Below are positions 1 through 8,163 of a stretch of DNA of 56,615 nt, one piece after another (the stretch's first letter is position 1; each line of letters starts with the position of its first letter). The stretch spans positions 1-56,615 of the forward strand of contig JAGHRT010000026.1 of NCBI GenBank assembly GCA_018066245.1, in the 5' to 3' direction. The notes under the pieces were generated by a model. The model ran no database searches. It saw nothing but the letters and a program-made list of their open reading frames with translations, and was not told the DNA's origin. This stretch comes from Candidatus Equimonas faecalis (lineage in GTDB: Bacteria; Bacteroidota; Bacteroidia; Bacteroidales; Bacteroidaceae). The position numbers and the translations under genes are program-made.

Positions 1-32
1 CTGCGCAAGCGGGAGAGTAGGTCGCCGCCGCT
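1..32 (+). rRNA. rrf: 5S ribosomal RNA, 3' end only
   Basis: The first bases contain GGGAGAGTAGGTCGCCGCC, the conserved 3' part of Bacteroidetes 5S rRNA, preceded by the CTGC that follows GGTA in the intact gene. The rest lies upstream of the window. A strong terminator follows within 10 bases, as expected at the end of an rRNA operon. The exact 3' end is estimated. Confidence 0.8.
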
Positions 33-40
33 TTTCAGGA

Positions 41-80
41 GAGCCCCGAGGCAGAGATGCCCCGGGGCTCCGTTTTTTTT
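41..80 (+). terminator. Rho-independent terminator of the rRNA operon
   Basis: GAGCCCCG-A-GGCA pairs with TGCC-C-CGGGGCTC across a GAGA loop (one A/C mismatch) and is followed by a run of T. It directly follows the 5S rRNA end. Confidence 0.9.
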
Positions 81-118
81 TGTCCCTTGGGGACGAATGC
101 CCGGACGGGTGGGGGAGA

Positions 119-207
119 GGACGGAAGTATAAGAGCGGAACGGCGCAAGTATAGGAGCGTTGGAACGGAAGTATAGAGCGGAACGACGCAAGTATAATAA
201 CGTAAAT
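119..207 (+). repeat. Degenerate two-copy tandem repeat
   Basis: Two imperfect copies of a 43-44 bp block. Each contains ACGGAAGTATA..GAGCGGA followed by ACG(G/A)CGCAAGTATA. They lie between the rRNA terminator and the transposase remnant. No coding role is apparent. Confidence 0.6.
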
Positions 208-239
208 CTGATTCCGGGGAGCGTGCGGCGGGATTCCAT

Positions 240-438
240 TCCTTCAATGTCATTGCTGCGACATGCTACGCACACTATGACGGACATACTCTCTCAACTT
301 CTATGTCAGCAGAGCCCCAACGCGGCAGTTGAATCTTTCAATGCGAAAGTCAAGGTTTTCAGAGCATCGCTGAGAGGCATCGTGGATGAGAAATTCTTCC
401 TCTTCAGACTTGCCAAGATTTATGCTTATCCCCACTAA
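240..438 (+). pseudogene. ISAon1-type transposase, C-terminal remnant
   Basis: The translation contains NAAVESFNAKVKVFRASLRG followed by a VDEKFFLFRLAKIYAYPH-type ending. This matches the C-terminal signature (ESFNAK..FR..LRG.....FFLFRL.KIYA) of ISAon1-family DDE transposases common in Bacteroidetes. Only about 45-65 residues are recognisable; the N-terminal and most of the catalytic region are absent and no terminal repeats are visible. It is therefore a dead fragment left next to the rRNA operon. The frame is open further upstream without homology, so the left boundary is approximate. Confidence 0.7.
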
Positions 439-480
439 ATTTCCACTGAGCCTTCTTTCCACCAGCCTATAAAGTAGCAA

Positions 481-526
481 AAATTAGTCCGCCGAGAGTT
501 TTGACTGTCGGCGGACTAATTTTTCC
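481..526 (+). terminator. Bidirectional hairpin terminator
   Basis: ATTAGTCCGCCGA pairs perfectly with TCGGCGGACTAAT around a 12-base loop, with A-rich sequence on the left and TTTTTCC on the right. It could end transcription from either side: the transposase remnant on plus and the 122-aa gene on minus. The TCGGCGGAC arm is shared with the repeats at 26.3 and 43.3 kb, and the bases after it match one unit of the 22-bp repeat family. Confidence 0.75.
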
Positions 527-621
527 TATTGTATAGGCTGGGATTTGCAAGTATTCCGAGCGTGCCGGCTTTCCAAGGAACGGGCAGCTCTCTCCCTGAG
601 GAAGTAAGAGGGGGCTGTAGG

Positions 622-990
622 TCAGTCCTCCCCGTCAAAGAGGTTGCGCGGGCCACGCTTGGGCTCCTCGGCCACGGAGGCGGGAGGCTCGGGCTCATCG
701 TCGTCGTCGGCTTCGTCGTTCTGCGCACGCGGGTCGGCCACCGTGAAGATGCCCACGACGGTCTCCCAGACGGCCTTGAGGAGCCGCCACATACCGCGTG
801 CCAGCATACGGCTGCCGAGCACCAGCCACTTGAGCAGGAACAGCAGGGCTATGCCCAGCCATTCGCCAAAGTAGCAAAGGCCCACCCAAGCGTAGTGGGC
901 ACCCACTTTCAGGCCGTGGCCGGCGGCGAGGGCGTAGGGGCGGATGTCGCTCCACTCGATGAGATAGAAGGGAATATAGACTTTTCGCAT
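622..990 (-). CDS. Small membrane protein of unknown function
   Basis: A 122-residue protein with ATG start, 35 bases downstream of the phospholipase-D-type gene on the same strand and so probably co-transcribed with it. Residues about 28-70 are hydrophobic and aromatic, enough for one or two membrane segments. The C-terminal 35 residues are a very acidic, probably unstructured tail rich in Asp and Glu. I recognise no family. The length, the clean stop and the operon position support a real gene. A role in envelope or lipid metabolism is suggested only by the neighbour. Confidence 0.6.
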   Translation of the reverse strand: MRKVYIPFYLIEWSDIRPYALAAGHGLKVGAHYAWVGLCYFGEWLGIALLFLLKWLVLGSRMLARGMWRLLKAVWETVVGIFTVADPRAQNDEADDDDEPEPPASVAEEPKRGPRNLFDGED

Positions 991-1025
991 AGGCTTTACG
1001 GAATAGGGAAATCAGGCCGGCGGCT

Positions 1026-2294
1026 TCAGAGCAGCGGACGGAAGAGGGTGGTGAGCCGCCCACGGAAGCGGCGCCAGGGTGTATAGCGCGTCTTGCGCGT
1101 CTCGGGCGTGAGCCGGAAGGAGCGTGCCTTGTCGGCCTCGAACACCGCCTGCAGGTCGTGCGCGGCGCAGGAATCTACTATCATCACGTTGCACTCGTAG
1201 TCGGAGTAAAGGCTTCGGTGGTCGAAGTTTACGCTGCCGACGTAGCTGACGTGGTCGTCGATGGTCATAACCTTGCTGTGGTGGAAACCGGGTTCATAGA
1301 CGTAAACCCTTGCGCCCCGCTTCATCAGCCTGTAGGCGCTGTGCTCCACGGCCAGCTGCGTGAAGGGCACGTCGCCCTGCGCACTGATCATCAGTTCCAC
1401 ATCGACTCCTCGCTTCAAGGCCCTGCGGAGGGCTTTCCACACCTTGGGCGAGGGCGCGAAGTAGGGGTTTACGATTTGTATGTGGTGGCGGGCTTCGTCG
1501 ATGGCCTTGCAGGCGGCGTCGCGGGCTATGCGGTTGTTGCGCGTGGGCCAGTCGTTGCCGCGCGAGGGCGTGCGGTTGGTAACGCCAATCAGCGCAGAGC
1601 CGGCCCTGTAGGCATCCTTCATGTCGAAGCTCATGCGATAGTATGCCTCGCCGCCCACCTGCTCGTCCGTCAGGCTGTTCCAGAAGTTGATGAACACCCG
1701 CTGCAACTCGCTCACGGCGGGTCCCGCAATGCGGAGGTGCATGTCGCGCCACTCCTTCACCTGCCCCTTTCCGTGGATATAGTAGTCGGCCACGTTCATG
1801 CCGCCGATGTAGCCCACCGTGCCGTCGATGACCACGATTTTCCGATGGTCGCGGTGGAACACGTGGTTCAGCCAGGGGAAGCGGAAGGGGGAGAAGATGC
1901 GCACGTCTATGCCTTCTTCGCGCAAGTCCCGGATTTGTTTGTCCGTGAGGGCGTGTTCGCCCTTGCCGTTGCCGAATGCGTCGTCCACGATGCGGACTTC
2001 CACGCCCTGGCGGGCTTTCTCGCGCAAGATGTCGAAGACGACGCGCGAGATGCTGTCGTAGCGTATGGCGAAGTAGTCCATGTGTATGGCGTGTCGGGCT
2101 CGGCGGAGGTCTTCCTCCAGGGCGGCGTATTTCTGGAGTGCGCTGGGCAGTATGCGCACGGCATTGCCGGGCTGGAAGCGCACGTTATAGTTTTCACTGA
2201 GGTAACGGACGATGGCGGTGTCGGCCTGTGCCGCAGCGCGGGAGGCGGGCAGGATGGCAGCAATCAGCAGAAAGAGTGTTCGGAGGGGTCTCAT
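1026..2294 (-). CDS. Phospholipase D / cardiolipin synthase-like enzyme
   Basis: A 422-residue exported protein. An N-terminal hydrophobic segment ending near ASRAAAQA looks like a signal peptide. Two HKD motifs mark a PLD-superfamily phosphatidyltransferase: HRKIVVID near residue 151 and HSKVMTID near residue 339, each followed by the usual G(G/S)xN. Known members (ClsA/ClsB type) join phosphatidylglycerol molecules into cardiolipin, or act as phospholipases or nucleases. Classical ClsA has two N-terminal membrane helices, whereas this protein has only a signal sequence, so the assignment to cardiolipin synthesis is likely but not certain. The next gene downstream encodes the small acidic-tailed membrane protein. 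Confidence 0.88.
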   Translation of the reverse strand: MRPLRTLFLLIAAILPASRAAAQADTAIVRYLSENYNVRFQPGNAVRILPSALQKYAALEEDLRRARHAIHMDYFAIRYDSISRVVFDILREKARQGVEVRIVDDAFGNGKGEHALTDKQIRDLREEGIDVRIFSPFRFPWLNHVFHRDHRKIVVIDGTVGYIGGMNVADYYIHGKGQVKEWRDMHLRIAGPAVSELQRVFINFWNSLTDEQVGGEAYYRMSFDMKDAYRAGSALIGVTNRTPSRGNDWPTRNNRIARDAACKAIDEARHHIQIVNPYFAPSPKVWKALRRALKRGVDVELMISAQGDVPFTQLAVEHSAYRLMKRGARVYVYEPGFHHSKVMTIDDHVSYVGSVNFDHRSLYSDYECNVMIVDSCAAHDLQAVFEADKARSFRLTPETRKTRYTPWRRFRGRLTTLFRPLL

Positions 2295-2362
2295 CTGACA
2301 TTCAGGCGCAGACGGCGTCGGTTTTCGCTATGGCGGTATGGGGTTTTTCGGAGGTTTAGGGA

Positions 2363-3313
2363 TTAGAGGTCGCAGCGGAAGGAATCGACGATGCCGAGGA
2401 GGCGGTTGTCCCGGTCGGCCACGATGACGGAGTGTATCTTGTGGGTGCGCATAATGGCCTCGATGTCGGAAATGCGCGTATCGGGGCTGACGGTTTTCGG
2501 CTGGCGGCTCATGATTTGGGCTGCGCAGAGTTCAAAGAACCGGGCTTGGGAGCGTTCCATGGCGCGGCGCACGTCGCCGTCGGTAATGATGCCCTGGATG
2601 CGGTCGCCTTCCACGACCACCACGAGGCCGAGGCGGCCACGGCTGACGTGGATGACCACTTCGCCCAGCGGCATGTCGGGGCCTACCACGGGGAGGCTGT
2701 CGCTCAGCATTACGTCGGCGGCTTTGGTGAGCAGGCGCTTGCCGAGCGTGCCGCCGGGGTGGAACTGCGCGAAGTCGGATGCCTTGAACTGCCGAGCCAC
2801 CATGAGGGCGCAGGCCAGGGCGTCGCCCATGGCGAGGGAGGCCGTGGTGCTGGTGGTGGGGGCGAGGTTGAGCGGACAGGCTTCGCGCTCCACGTGGATA
2901 TTGAGGTGGGCATCGCTGTACTTGGCCAGGAGGCTCTGGGGGTTACCGCTCATGCCGATGATGGGCACGCGGCGTTCCTGTAGGATGGGGATGAAGCGCA
3001 GGAGCTCGTCGGTGTGGCCGCTGTGGCTTATGGCCAGCACCACGTCGTCGGGGGTAATCATGCCCAGGTCGCCGTGGTAGGCATCGAGGGAGTTCATGAA
3101 GAAGCTGGGCGTGCCTGTGGAGGACAGGGTGGCGGCGATTTTGGCACCGATGTGCCCACTCTTGCCCACGCCGGTAACGATGAGCTTGCCCTTGCAGGCG
3201 AGAATCATCTCTACAGCGCGGTCGAAGTCTGCGTCAATAAGGGGTATCAACCCCAGCAGTGCCTCCGACTCATCGCGCAGGCACTTAATGGCTGTTTCGG
3301 CGTACTTACTCAC
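2363..3313 (-). CDS. kdsD: Arabinose-5-phosphate isomerase (KpsF/GutQ family)
   Basis: A 316-residue protein that interconverts ribulose-5-phosphate and arabinose-5-phosphate, the first step towards KDO of lipopolysaccharide. The N-terminal SIS domain (about residues 30-170) carries GVGKSGHIGAKIAATLSSTG and AYHGDLGMI. A pair of CBS domains follows (about 200-316). Domain order and length fit KdsD. The start is GTG (GTG AGT AAG TAC); the reading frame offers no better ATG near the N-terminus. It is cytoplasmic. The PLD-type gene downstream is on the same strand, 68 bases away, so the two may share a transcript. Confidence 0.93.
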   Translation of the reverse strand: MSKYAETAIKCLRDESEALLGLIPLIDADFDRAVEMILACKGKLIVTGVGKSGHIGAKIAATLSSTGTPSFFMNSLDAYHGDLGMITPDDVVLAISHSGHTDELLRFIPILQERRVPIIGMSGNPQSLLAKYSDAHLNIHVEREACPLNLAPTTSTTASLAMGDALACALMVARQFKASDFAQFHPGGTLGKRLLTKAADVMLSDSLPVVGPDMPLGEVVIHVSRGRLGLVVVVEGDRIQGIITDGDVRRAMERSQARFFELCAAQIMSRQPKTVSPDTRISDIEAIMRTHKIHSVIVADRDNRLLGIVDSFRCDL

Positions 3314-3353
3314 TTTTGGGGGTGCGTCCGTGGGACGCAGTGTGTATCAAGTG

Positions 3354-3361
3354 CAAAATTA
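3354..3361 (-). promoter_or_regulatory. Probable -7 box of kdsD
   Basis: On the minus strand TAATTTTG matches the Bacteroidetes -7 consensus TAnnTTTG, about 40 bases upstream of the GTG start of kdsD. No clear -33 TTTG is seen at the right spacing. Confidence 0.5.
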
Positions 3362-3424
3362 GCTAAAAAATTCGGATTACGAGCCGCACACGCCGAAAAA
3401 CTTTTCCAAAGGCACGAAAAACGG

Positions 3425-3506
3425 CCCTATGGAGTAGGAAAAACTACTCTATACGATAAGTTTTCCTATCCTATAGGGGGAAATTCCCTATCCTATAAGG
3501 GAGTTG
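3425..3506 (+). repeat. 22-bp-period palindromic repeat array (3 units plus an inverted half unit)
   Basis: CTA trinucleotides recur at 3444, 3466 and 3488, each starting a core of the type CTAYYCTATARG. The cores are self-complementary, for example CCTATCCTATAGGG. An inverted half unit (CCCTATGGAGTAGGAA) precedes them. The same unit family occurs at 43337-43446 and as one copy near 525-546. It lies in the gene-free gap between kdsD and the 3783 gene. Confidence 0.7.
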
Positions 3507-3616
3507 AACGGAATCGGCAGAGCGCAAAACGCGCCCTTACCGACCAAATTTGCCTAAAAGAGGCCCTCCGGAGGCAATTTGGCCGGCAAGAGTATGGCAG
3601 ATTACATTATTTTTCG

Positions 3617-3624
3617 TAATTTTG
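3617..3624 (+). promoter_or_regulatory. Probable -7 box for the 3783-5877 genes
   Basis: TAATTTTG followed by C matches TAnnTTTG. Transcription from here would leave a leader of about 150 bases before the ATG at 3783. The -33 element is not clear. Confidence 0.5.
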
Positions 3625-3782
3625 CAGGCACGTTTCCCCCTTCCGCAGGAAAACAGCAACTGCCGAGGTGAGCGTGCAGAGCCTTCCACGGCCTCGAGCC
3701 CCCACCCCCTCGGCGCACACCGTCAAACCTTGAAAAGCACACCGCCGGCTGCGGGTGGCACGCCGGCACGCACAAGACAATT

Positions 3783-4427
3783 ATGAAAAAGACCTTACTG
3801 GCCAGCCTTCTGGCACTGGCTGCCGGTACCGCTGCTGCGCAGACCTACTCCCGCCCCGTGCAAGAACTCGACATGTCGGGCCGCTACCGTCAGGCCGTAC
3901 AGGACGGCTTCTACGACGAGCTGGACACCTACTCCGGCCTCCAGCGGGGCTACAACGGCTACGCCGACTGCGGCTACACCTTCGGCGTGGGCCCCTACCG
4001 CATGGACCGCTACGAAGTGCAGACCTCCCACGGCTACCAGTTCAACCCCTACCTCTTCATCGGCGGAGGTCTGGGACTGCATTTCACCGGCAAGTTCGGC
4101 GACTCCTATTCCATTCCTTTCGTAACCTATCGCTCACGGCAGACCGACCTGCCGCTCTTTGCCAACGTGCGCTGGACTATTCTGGACAAGCGCATCACGC
4201 CTTACCTCGACACCAAGATAGGCTACTTCGTAACGCACAACAACGGCCTCTACGCCAGCGCCGCCCTGGGCTGCCGCATCTACACCGTCGGCACGCAGGC
4301 CATGAACGTGAGCGTGGGCTTTGCCTACGAGGAACTGCAGTTCGACAGCTGGGACATCAACGCCAACCCCTACGACCACAAGCTGGGCACCAAGGGCGTA
4401 TCGCTCAAATTAGGCTACGAATTCTAA
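3783..4427 (+). CDS. Outer-membrane beta-barrel-like protein
   Basis: A 214-residue protein with a clear signal peptide (MKKTLLASLLALAAGTAAAQ). After it come alternating polar and aromatic stretches, many Tyr and Gly residues, and a final aromatic residue (LKLGYEF). This pattern is typical of small outer-membrane barrels. No named family is recognised. It is the first of three secreted-protein genes on the plus strand, and the next starts 35 bases downstream. The spacing suggests an operon, though no shared function is evident. Confidence 0.75.
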   Translation: MKKTLLASLLALAAGTAAAQTYSRPVQELDMSGRYRQAVQDGFYDELDTYSGLQRGYNGYADCGYTFGVGPYRMDRYEVQTSHGYQFNPYLFIGGGLGLHFTGKFGDSYSIPFVTYRSRQTDLPLFANVRWTILDKRITPYLDTKIGYFVTHNNGLYASAALGCRIYTVGTQAMNVSVGFAYEELQFDSWDINANPYDHKLGTKGVSLKLGYEF

Positions 4428-4462
4428 ATCCACAAACAACTTAAAAACACACCTTTACCACT

Positions 4463-5167
4463 ATGAAGAAAATCTTTATCCTTGCGGCCTTTCTGCTGAC
4501 CGCCATCAGTTCCTCCGCCCAGATTATGCGTGCCGAGGAGCTTGAACAATACGCAGAAAACCTCTATGGCAACAAGTGGGTGGACATCGCCCTCAACCTC
4601 AAGAACGAGTCCACCCTGACCCTCGACAAGAACAACTCCCTTACGTTCATCCAAGTCATCCAAGCCCCCGGGCGCAGCGTGGCCCAGCTCTACTCCACGC
4701 TGAACTACTGGTTCACCGCCACCTTCAACGACGCCAACTCCGCCATCAAGCTGAACGACAAGGAAATCGGCTGCATCATTGCACAGGGTTCCTGCGAGGG
4801 CATAGCCTCCCATACCGGCGGCATGAACCACTATAACGTGTCCATCCGCCCCATCATACGCGTAGATATAAAAGAAGGCCGGTGCCGCGTAACCTACTCC
4901 CTGCAAGCCTACAACGTCGTAAAGACCATCGGCGGCGGCATACTGGGCAGCATTACCAAGGATTCCAAGGGCGAACACGTGGAGAAGGACGTGAATGAGG
5001 TGTGGCCGCTTGACCAGACCTATCCCTTCGCCGCCAAAGATGCCTTTGGAGCCAAGAAGACCTCATCGAAGGCGCTCATCATGGCCTACGCCTACTCGCA
5101 AGTAATGATGGACAAGATTGAAGCCGCCATCAAGGAAGGTATGGTGGACGAGGACAACGAATGGTAA
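4463..5167 (+). CDS. Secreted DUF4468-type protein
   Basis: A 234-residue exported protein. The signal peptide is MKKIFILAAFLLTAISSSAQ. Residues about 40-160 resemble the DUF4468 (TBP-like fold) domain of Bacteroidetes, with a KDKEIGCIIAQGS-like core, an IRVDIKEGRCRVTY strand and the mid-domain segment SIRPIIRVDIKE. The function of this family is not known. The stop overlaps an upstream ATG of the next gene, so the genes are probably transcribed together. Confidence 0.75.
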   Translation: MKKIFILAAFLLTAISSSAQIMRAEELEQYAENLYGNKWVDIALNLKNESTLTLDKNNSLTFIQVIQAPGRSVAQLYSTLNYWFTATFNDANSAIKLNDKEIGCIIAQGSCEGIASHTGGMNHYNVSIRPIIRVDIKEGRCRVTYSLQAYNVVKTIGGGILGSITKDSKGEHVEKDVNEVWPLDQTYPFAAKDAFGAKKTSSKALIMAYAYSQVMMDKIEAAIKEGMVDEDNEW

Positions 5168-5181
5168 AAACGCTCTCTCCC

Positions 5182-5877
5182 ATGAAACCCGCCATCCCCG
5201 CCTTACTCGCCCTTTTCTTTCTGGCAACCGCCCTCTGCGCACAGAACGTAACGCACTACGAAGTGCAAGGAGCCAAGCTCGGCAAGAAAATCGCACGGCA
5301 AGTCATACAGAGCGACTTCGACCGCACCGTTACCACCAACCGCCGAGCCACCTGGCACGGCTTCGGCTACGGAGACGACAGAGGCAACCACCGCCTCACC
5401 TCTTTCGTGGGCGCGATGGACGGAGCCGTTATGGGCAGCGTGGCACACAACTACGCCTATCAGAACTACTACCACGGCCCCCGCAACTTCAACTACAGGA
5501 AGACAAATCAGAACAGCACCGACATATCCGCCCTTGAGATAGCCAACATCACCTTCGCCGACGACAACGGCGACGGAGCCTTGGGCAAGGACGAGACAGC
5601 CCAAATCTACTTCGACCTCATCAACACCGGCGACACGCCCCTCTACGGCATCATGCCCGTTGTCATGGCCGACAAGACCAAGCACATAGAGATTTCCGCA
5701 CCCTGCCCCATAGACACGCTCCAAGGCAAGCACGCCCTGCGCTACATTGTCGAGATGGCTGGCGACGGCAAGTCCGACCCCGGTAAAATCTCCCTTGTGC
5801 TCCGCATCAAATACGGCCAGAACCAGTACGCCGACGTGCAGGAAATCTGCCTGCAAGCCAAGCGCAGAAAAAACTGA
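5182..5877 (+). CDS. Secreted protein with a CARDB-like C-terminal domain, function unknown
   Basis: A 231-residue protein with signal peptide MKPAIPALLALFFLATALCA. I chose the ATG at 5182, because the signal sequence then begins at the N-terminus. An in-frame ATG at 5161 overlaps the preceding gene by 7 bases and would add seven residues. The C-terminal half (from about residue 115) has an acidic loop with DDNGDG and then YFDLINTGDTPLYGI, resembling CARDB/Ig-like adhesion domains where DxDxDG may bind calcium. The N-terminal part is rich in Tyr, His and Asn. The partner is unknown. Confidence 0.65.
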   Translation: MKPAIPALLALFFLATALCAQNVTHYEVQGAKLGKKIARQVIQSDFDRTVTTNRRATWHGFGYGDDRGNHRLTSFVGAMDGAVMGSVAHNYAYQNYYHGPRNFNYRKTNQNSTDISALEIANITFADDNGDGALGKDETAQIYFDLINTGDTPLYGIMPVVMADKTKHIEISAPCPIDTLQGKHALRYIVEMAGDGKSDPGKISLVLRIKYGQNQYADVQEICLQAKRRKN

Positions 5878-5921
5878 GCCGTCCCTTGCGGCCGCTTGTC
5901 AGCTTTATGCCGCCTCATACC

Positions 5922-5955
5922 GACAGGCACCGATGCACCCGTATCGGTGCCTGTC
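5922..5955 (+). terminator. Strong hairpin after the secreted-protein operon
   Basis: GACAGGCACCGAT pairs with ATCGGTGCCTGTC (13 bp, perfect) around an 8-base loop, 44 bases after the stop at 5877. There is no T-run, so termination is inferred from the stem and its position. Confidence 0.55.
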
Positions 5956-6003
5956 TGATTATCGCCCCGCCCCTCATTCCTCATCCTGCCCACGGATTGC
6001 CTT

Positions 6004-6097
6004 CACGCGCACGCGTATGCGCGTATGCCTGAATCGGGAGACGCAATCGATGCAATCGACGCACTTTCTCGCACACGCGCACGCACGCGTACATATA
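6004..6097. other. Two alternating purine-pyrimidine tracts
   Basis: Bases 6004-6028 (25 bp) and 6070-6097 (28 bp) alternate pyrimidine and purine without a break, mostly CG, CA and TA steps. Such sequence favours Z-DNA under negative supercoiling. The tracts lie in the 420-base gap upstream of engB and no gene is visible between them. Confidence 0.6.
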
Positions 6098-6237
6098 ATT
6101 ATGGAGTCTGAGCCGCCGGCAAAACCGCAGCAACCAAGGCCACGGAGCACCGAACCCGTCCGAAAGCCACGTACCCGCCGATTTGCCCGCCCCGCGCTAC
6201 ATTCCACGCCGGACAAATCATATTCCGACCCACATTC

Positions 6238-6269
6238 CTTGGCCTTTCAGAAGAATTTTCCTAACTTTG
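6238..6269 (+). promoter_or_regulatory. Promoter of engB
   Basis: TTGG at 6238 and TAACTTTG at 6262-6269 are separated by about 21 bases, matching the Bacteroidetes sigma-ABfr pattern. The predicted transcript start lies near 6275, about 20 bases before the ATG at 6298. Confidence 0.7.
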
Positions 6270-6297
6270 CACAGCAAATTTGTGTACCCCTTTCAAC

Positions 6298-6915
6298 ATG
6301 GACATACAGAACGCCCGCTTCGTAGTCAGCAGCAGCCGCGCCGACATGTGCCCCACCGTCTCCCAGCCCGAGTATGCTTTCATCGGGCGGAGCAACGTGG
6401 GAAAATCCTCCCTTATTAACATGCTCACGGGGCGGAAGGGGCTGGCCATGACCTCCTCCACGCCAGGCAAGACCCTCCTCATCAACCACTTCCTCATCAA
6501 CGAAGCGTGGTACTTGGTGGATTTGCCAGGCTACGGCTACGCCAAGCGCGGCAAAAAGGAGATGGAGAAGCTCTACAACCTCATTTTGCACTACGTCCTG
6601 GAGCGCGAGGCGCTCACATGCCTGTTTGTGCTCATAGACTCCCGCCTCAAGCCGCAGCAAATCGACCTCGACTTCATACAGTTCCTCGGCGAGCACGGCG
6701 TACCCTTCGCCCTGATTTTCACCAAGGCCGACAAGAACAGCCAAGCCGAGACGCAGCGCAACGTAACCACATTCCTCCAAACGCTCAGCGAGGAATGGGA
6801 AGAACTGCCGCCCCACTTCATCACCTCATCCGAGAAGCGCACCGGACGTGAAGCCCTTCTCGACTACATTGAGCACATCAACGCACAGGTAGCGGCCTCA
6901 CCCGCCCAGCCATAA
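6298..6915 (+). CDS. engB: Ribosome biogenesis GTP-binding protein EngB/YsxC
   Basis: A 205-residue GTPase needed for large-subunit ribosome assembly. The G motifs are in order: G1 [10 protein letters not shown] near residue 32, G3 DLPGYG, and G4 TKAD. A G2 Thr lies in the STPGKT segment. Length and motifs match EngB/YsxC. The start is placed at ATG 6298; a TTG at 6280 lies almost on the predicted transcript start and is unlikely. The histidine kinase gene follows 33 bases later on the same strand. Confidence 0.93.
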   Translation: MDIQNARFVVSSSRADMCPTVSQPEYAFIGRSNVGKSSLINMLTGRKGLAMTSSTPGKTLLINHFLINEAWYLVDLPGYGYAKRGKKEMEKLYNLILHYVLEREALTCLFVLIDSRLKPQQIDLDFIQFLGEHGVPFALIFTKADKNSQAETQRNVTTFLQTLSEEWEELPPHFITSSEKRTGREALLDYIEHINAQVAASPAQP

Positions 6916-6948
6916 AGCCCCACCGGCGCAGCAAGGCCGCACTCCCCC

Positions 6949-8163
6949 ATGAAACTCTCTTGGTTGAACAACATGACGCACGTCAAGGCTGCCCTGGTGG
7001 CAAGTGCCTTGGTCATAGCCGCAGCCTCGCTGGTCGTGAGCAACGTCCTCATACAAGACCTCAAGGCCGAGGAGCGCAACAACGTGGCCGTGTGGGCAGA
7101 AGCCATGCGTGCGCTCTCAAACGCCGACGAGAGCACCGACCTCAACCTCGTGCTGAAAGTCATCAACGGCAACGAGCACATCCCCATCGTCGTACTCGAC
7201 AAACACGGCGCAGTAACCCTGACGCGCAACGTAGCCGACTCGGCTGCCACCCAAGCCATCATTCGCAAGGGTCATAAACTGAGCATCCGCCTCACAGCCG
7301 AAACCGACACCGCCCAAGCTCTTGTCAGCGCTGAAGCAGCCGCAGGCGACACCGCCCAAGCCACAGACGGCGGCACCGCCGGACGGCAGGACAACACCCT
7401 TACCGTATGCTACGGCGAAAGCCTGATGCTCACCCGCCTCTCCCAATTCCCCTATGTCCAACTGGGCGTCGTCGGGCTTTTCATAGCCGTAGCCATCTTT
7501 GCCCTACTGAGCAGCAAACGCGCAGAGCAAAACAAGGTGTGGGTGGGCCTCTCCCGCGAAACGGCACACCAACTCGGCACGCCCATATCCTCCCTCATGG
7601 CATGGACAGAGGTGCTCCGCGAACAATACCCCGACGACGAGTTGCTGCCAGAGATGCAGACCGACGTACAACGCCTCCACCTGATTGCCGAACGCTTCTC
7701 AAAAATCGGTTCCGCCCCTGAATTGAAGCCCGCCGACCTTTGCCGGATTGTGCAAAACGTCGTGGAATACATCCGCCGCCGCACGTCCGACCGCGTGAGA
7801 ATGACCACCGCTTTCGCCCAACCGCAGATGACGGCCTCGGTGTGCGCCCCTCTGCTGGAGTGGGTCATTGAAAATCTTTGCAAGAACGCCATCGACGCTA
7901 TCCAGGGGCAGGGACAGATCACCATCTATGTAAGCCGCACGCCCGACCACCTGCTCATTGAAGTGGCCGACACCGGCAAGGGCATAGAGCGCCAGCATTT
8001 CAAGAACGTGTTCCGCCCAGGCTTCACCTCCAAAAAACGCGGCTGGGGGCTGGGCCTCTCCCTGGCCAAACGCATTGTGGAAGAATACCACCACGGCCGC
8101 ATCTACGTGGAAGCCTCCGAAATAGGAAAAGGCACGACCTTCGCCATTGAATTACCCGAATGA
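6949..8163 (+). CDS. Membrane sensor histidine kinase
   Basis: A 404-residue kinase. Membrane segments lie at about residues 12-34 and 168-187, enclosing a periplasmic sensor region of about 130 residues with no domain I recognise. The phospho-acceptor box is ETAHQLGTPISSL (His near residue 207). The ATPase half has the N box NLCKNAIDAI, DTGKGI and the G2 loop GWGLGLSLAKRI. No response regulator is nearby, so its partner must be encoded elsewhere. Its stop codon overlaps the start of the glycosyltransferase gene (ATGA), which implies translational coupling. The signal it senses cannot be deduced. Confidence 0.9.
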   Translation: MKLSWLNNMTHVKAALVASALVIAAASLVVSNVLIQDLKAEERNNVAVWAEAMRALSNADESTDLNLVLKVINGNEHIPIVVLDKHGAVTLTRNVADSAATQAIIRKGHKLSIRLTAETDTAQALVSAEAAAGDTAQATDGGTAGRQDNTLTVCYGESLMLTRLSQFPYVQLGVVGLFIAVAIFALLSSKRAEQNKVWVGLSRETAHQLGTPISSLMAWTEVLREQYPDDELLPEMQTDVQRLHLIAERFSKIGSAPELKPADLCRIVQNVVEYIRRRTSDRVRMTTAFAQPQMTASVCAPLLEWVIENLCKNAIDAIQGQGQITIYVSRTPDHLLIEVADTGKGIERQHFKNVFRPGFTSKKRGWGLGLSLAKRIVEEYHHGRIYVEASEIGKGTTFAIELPE

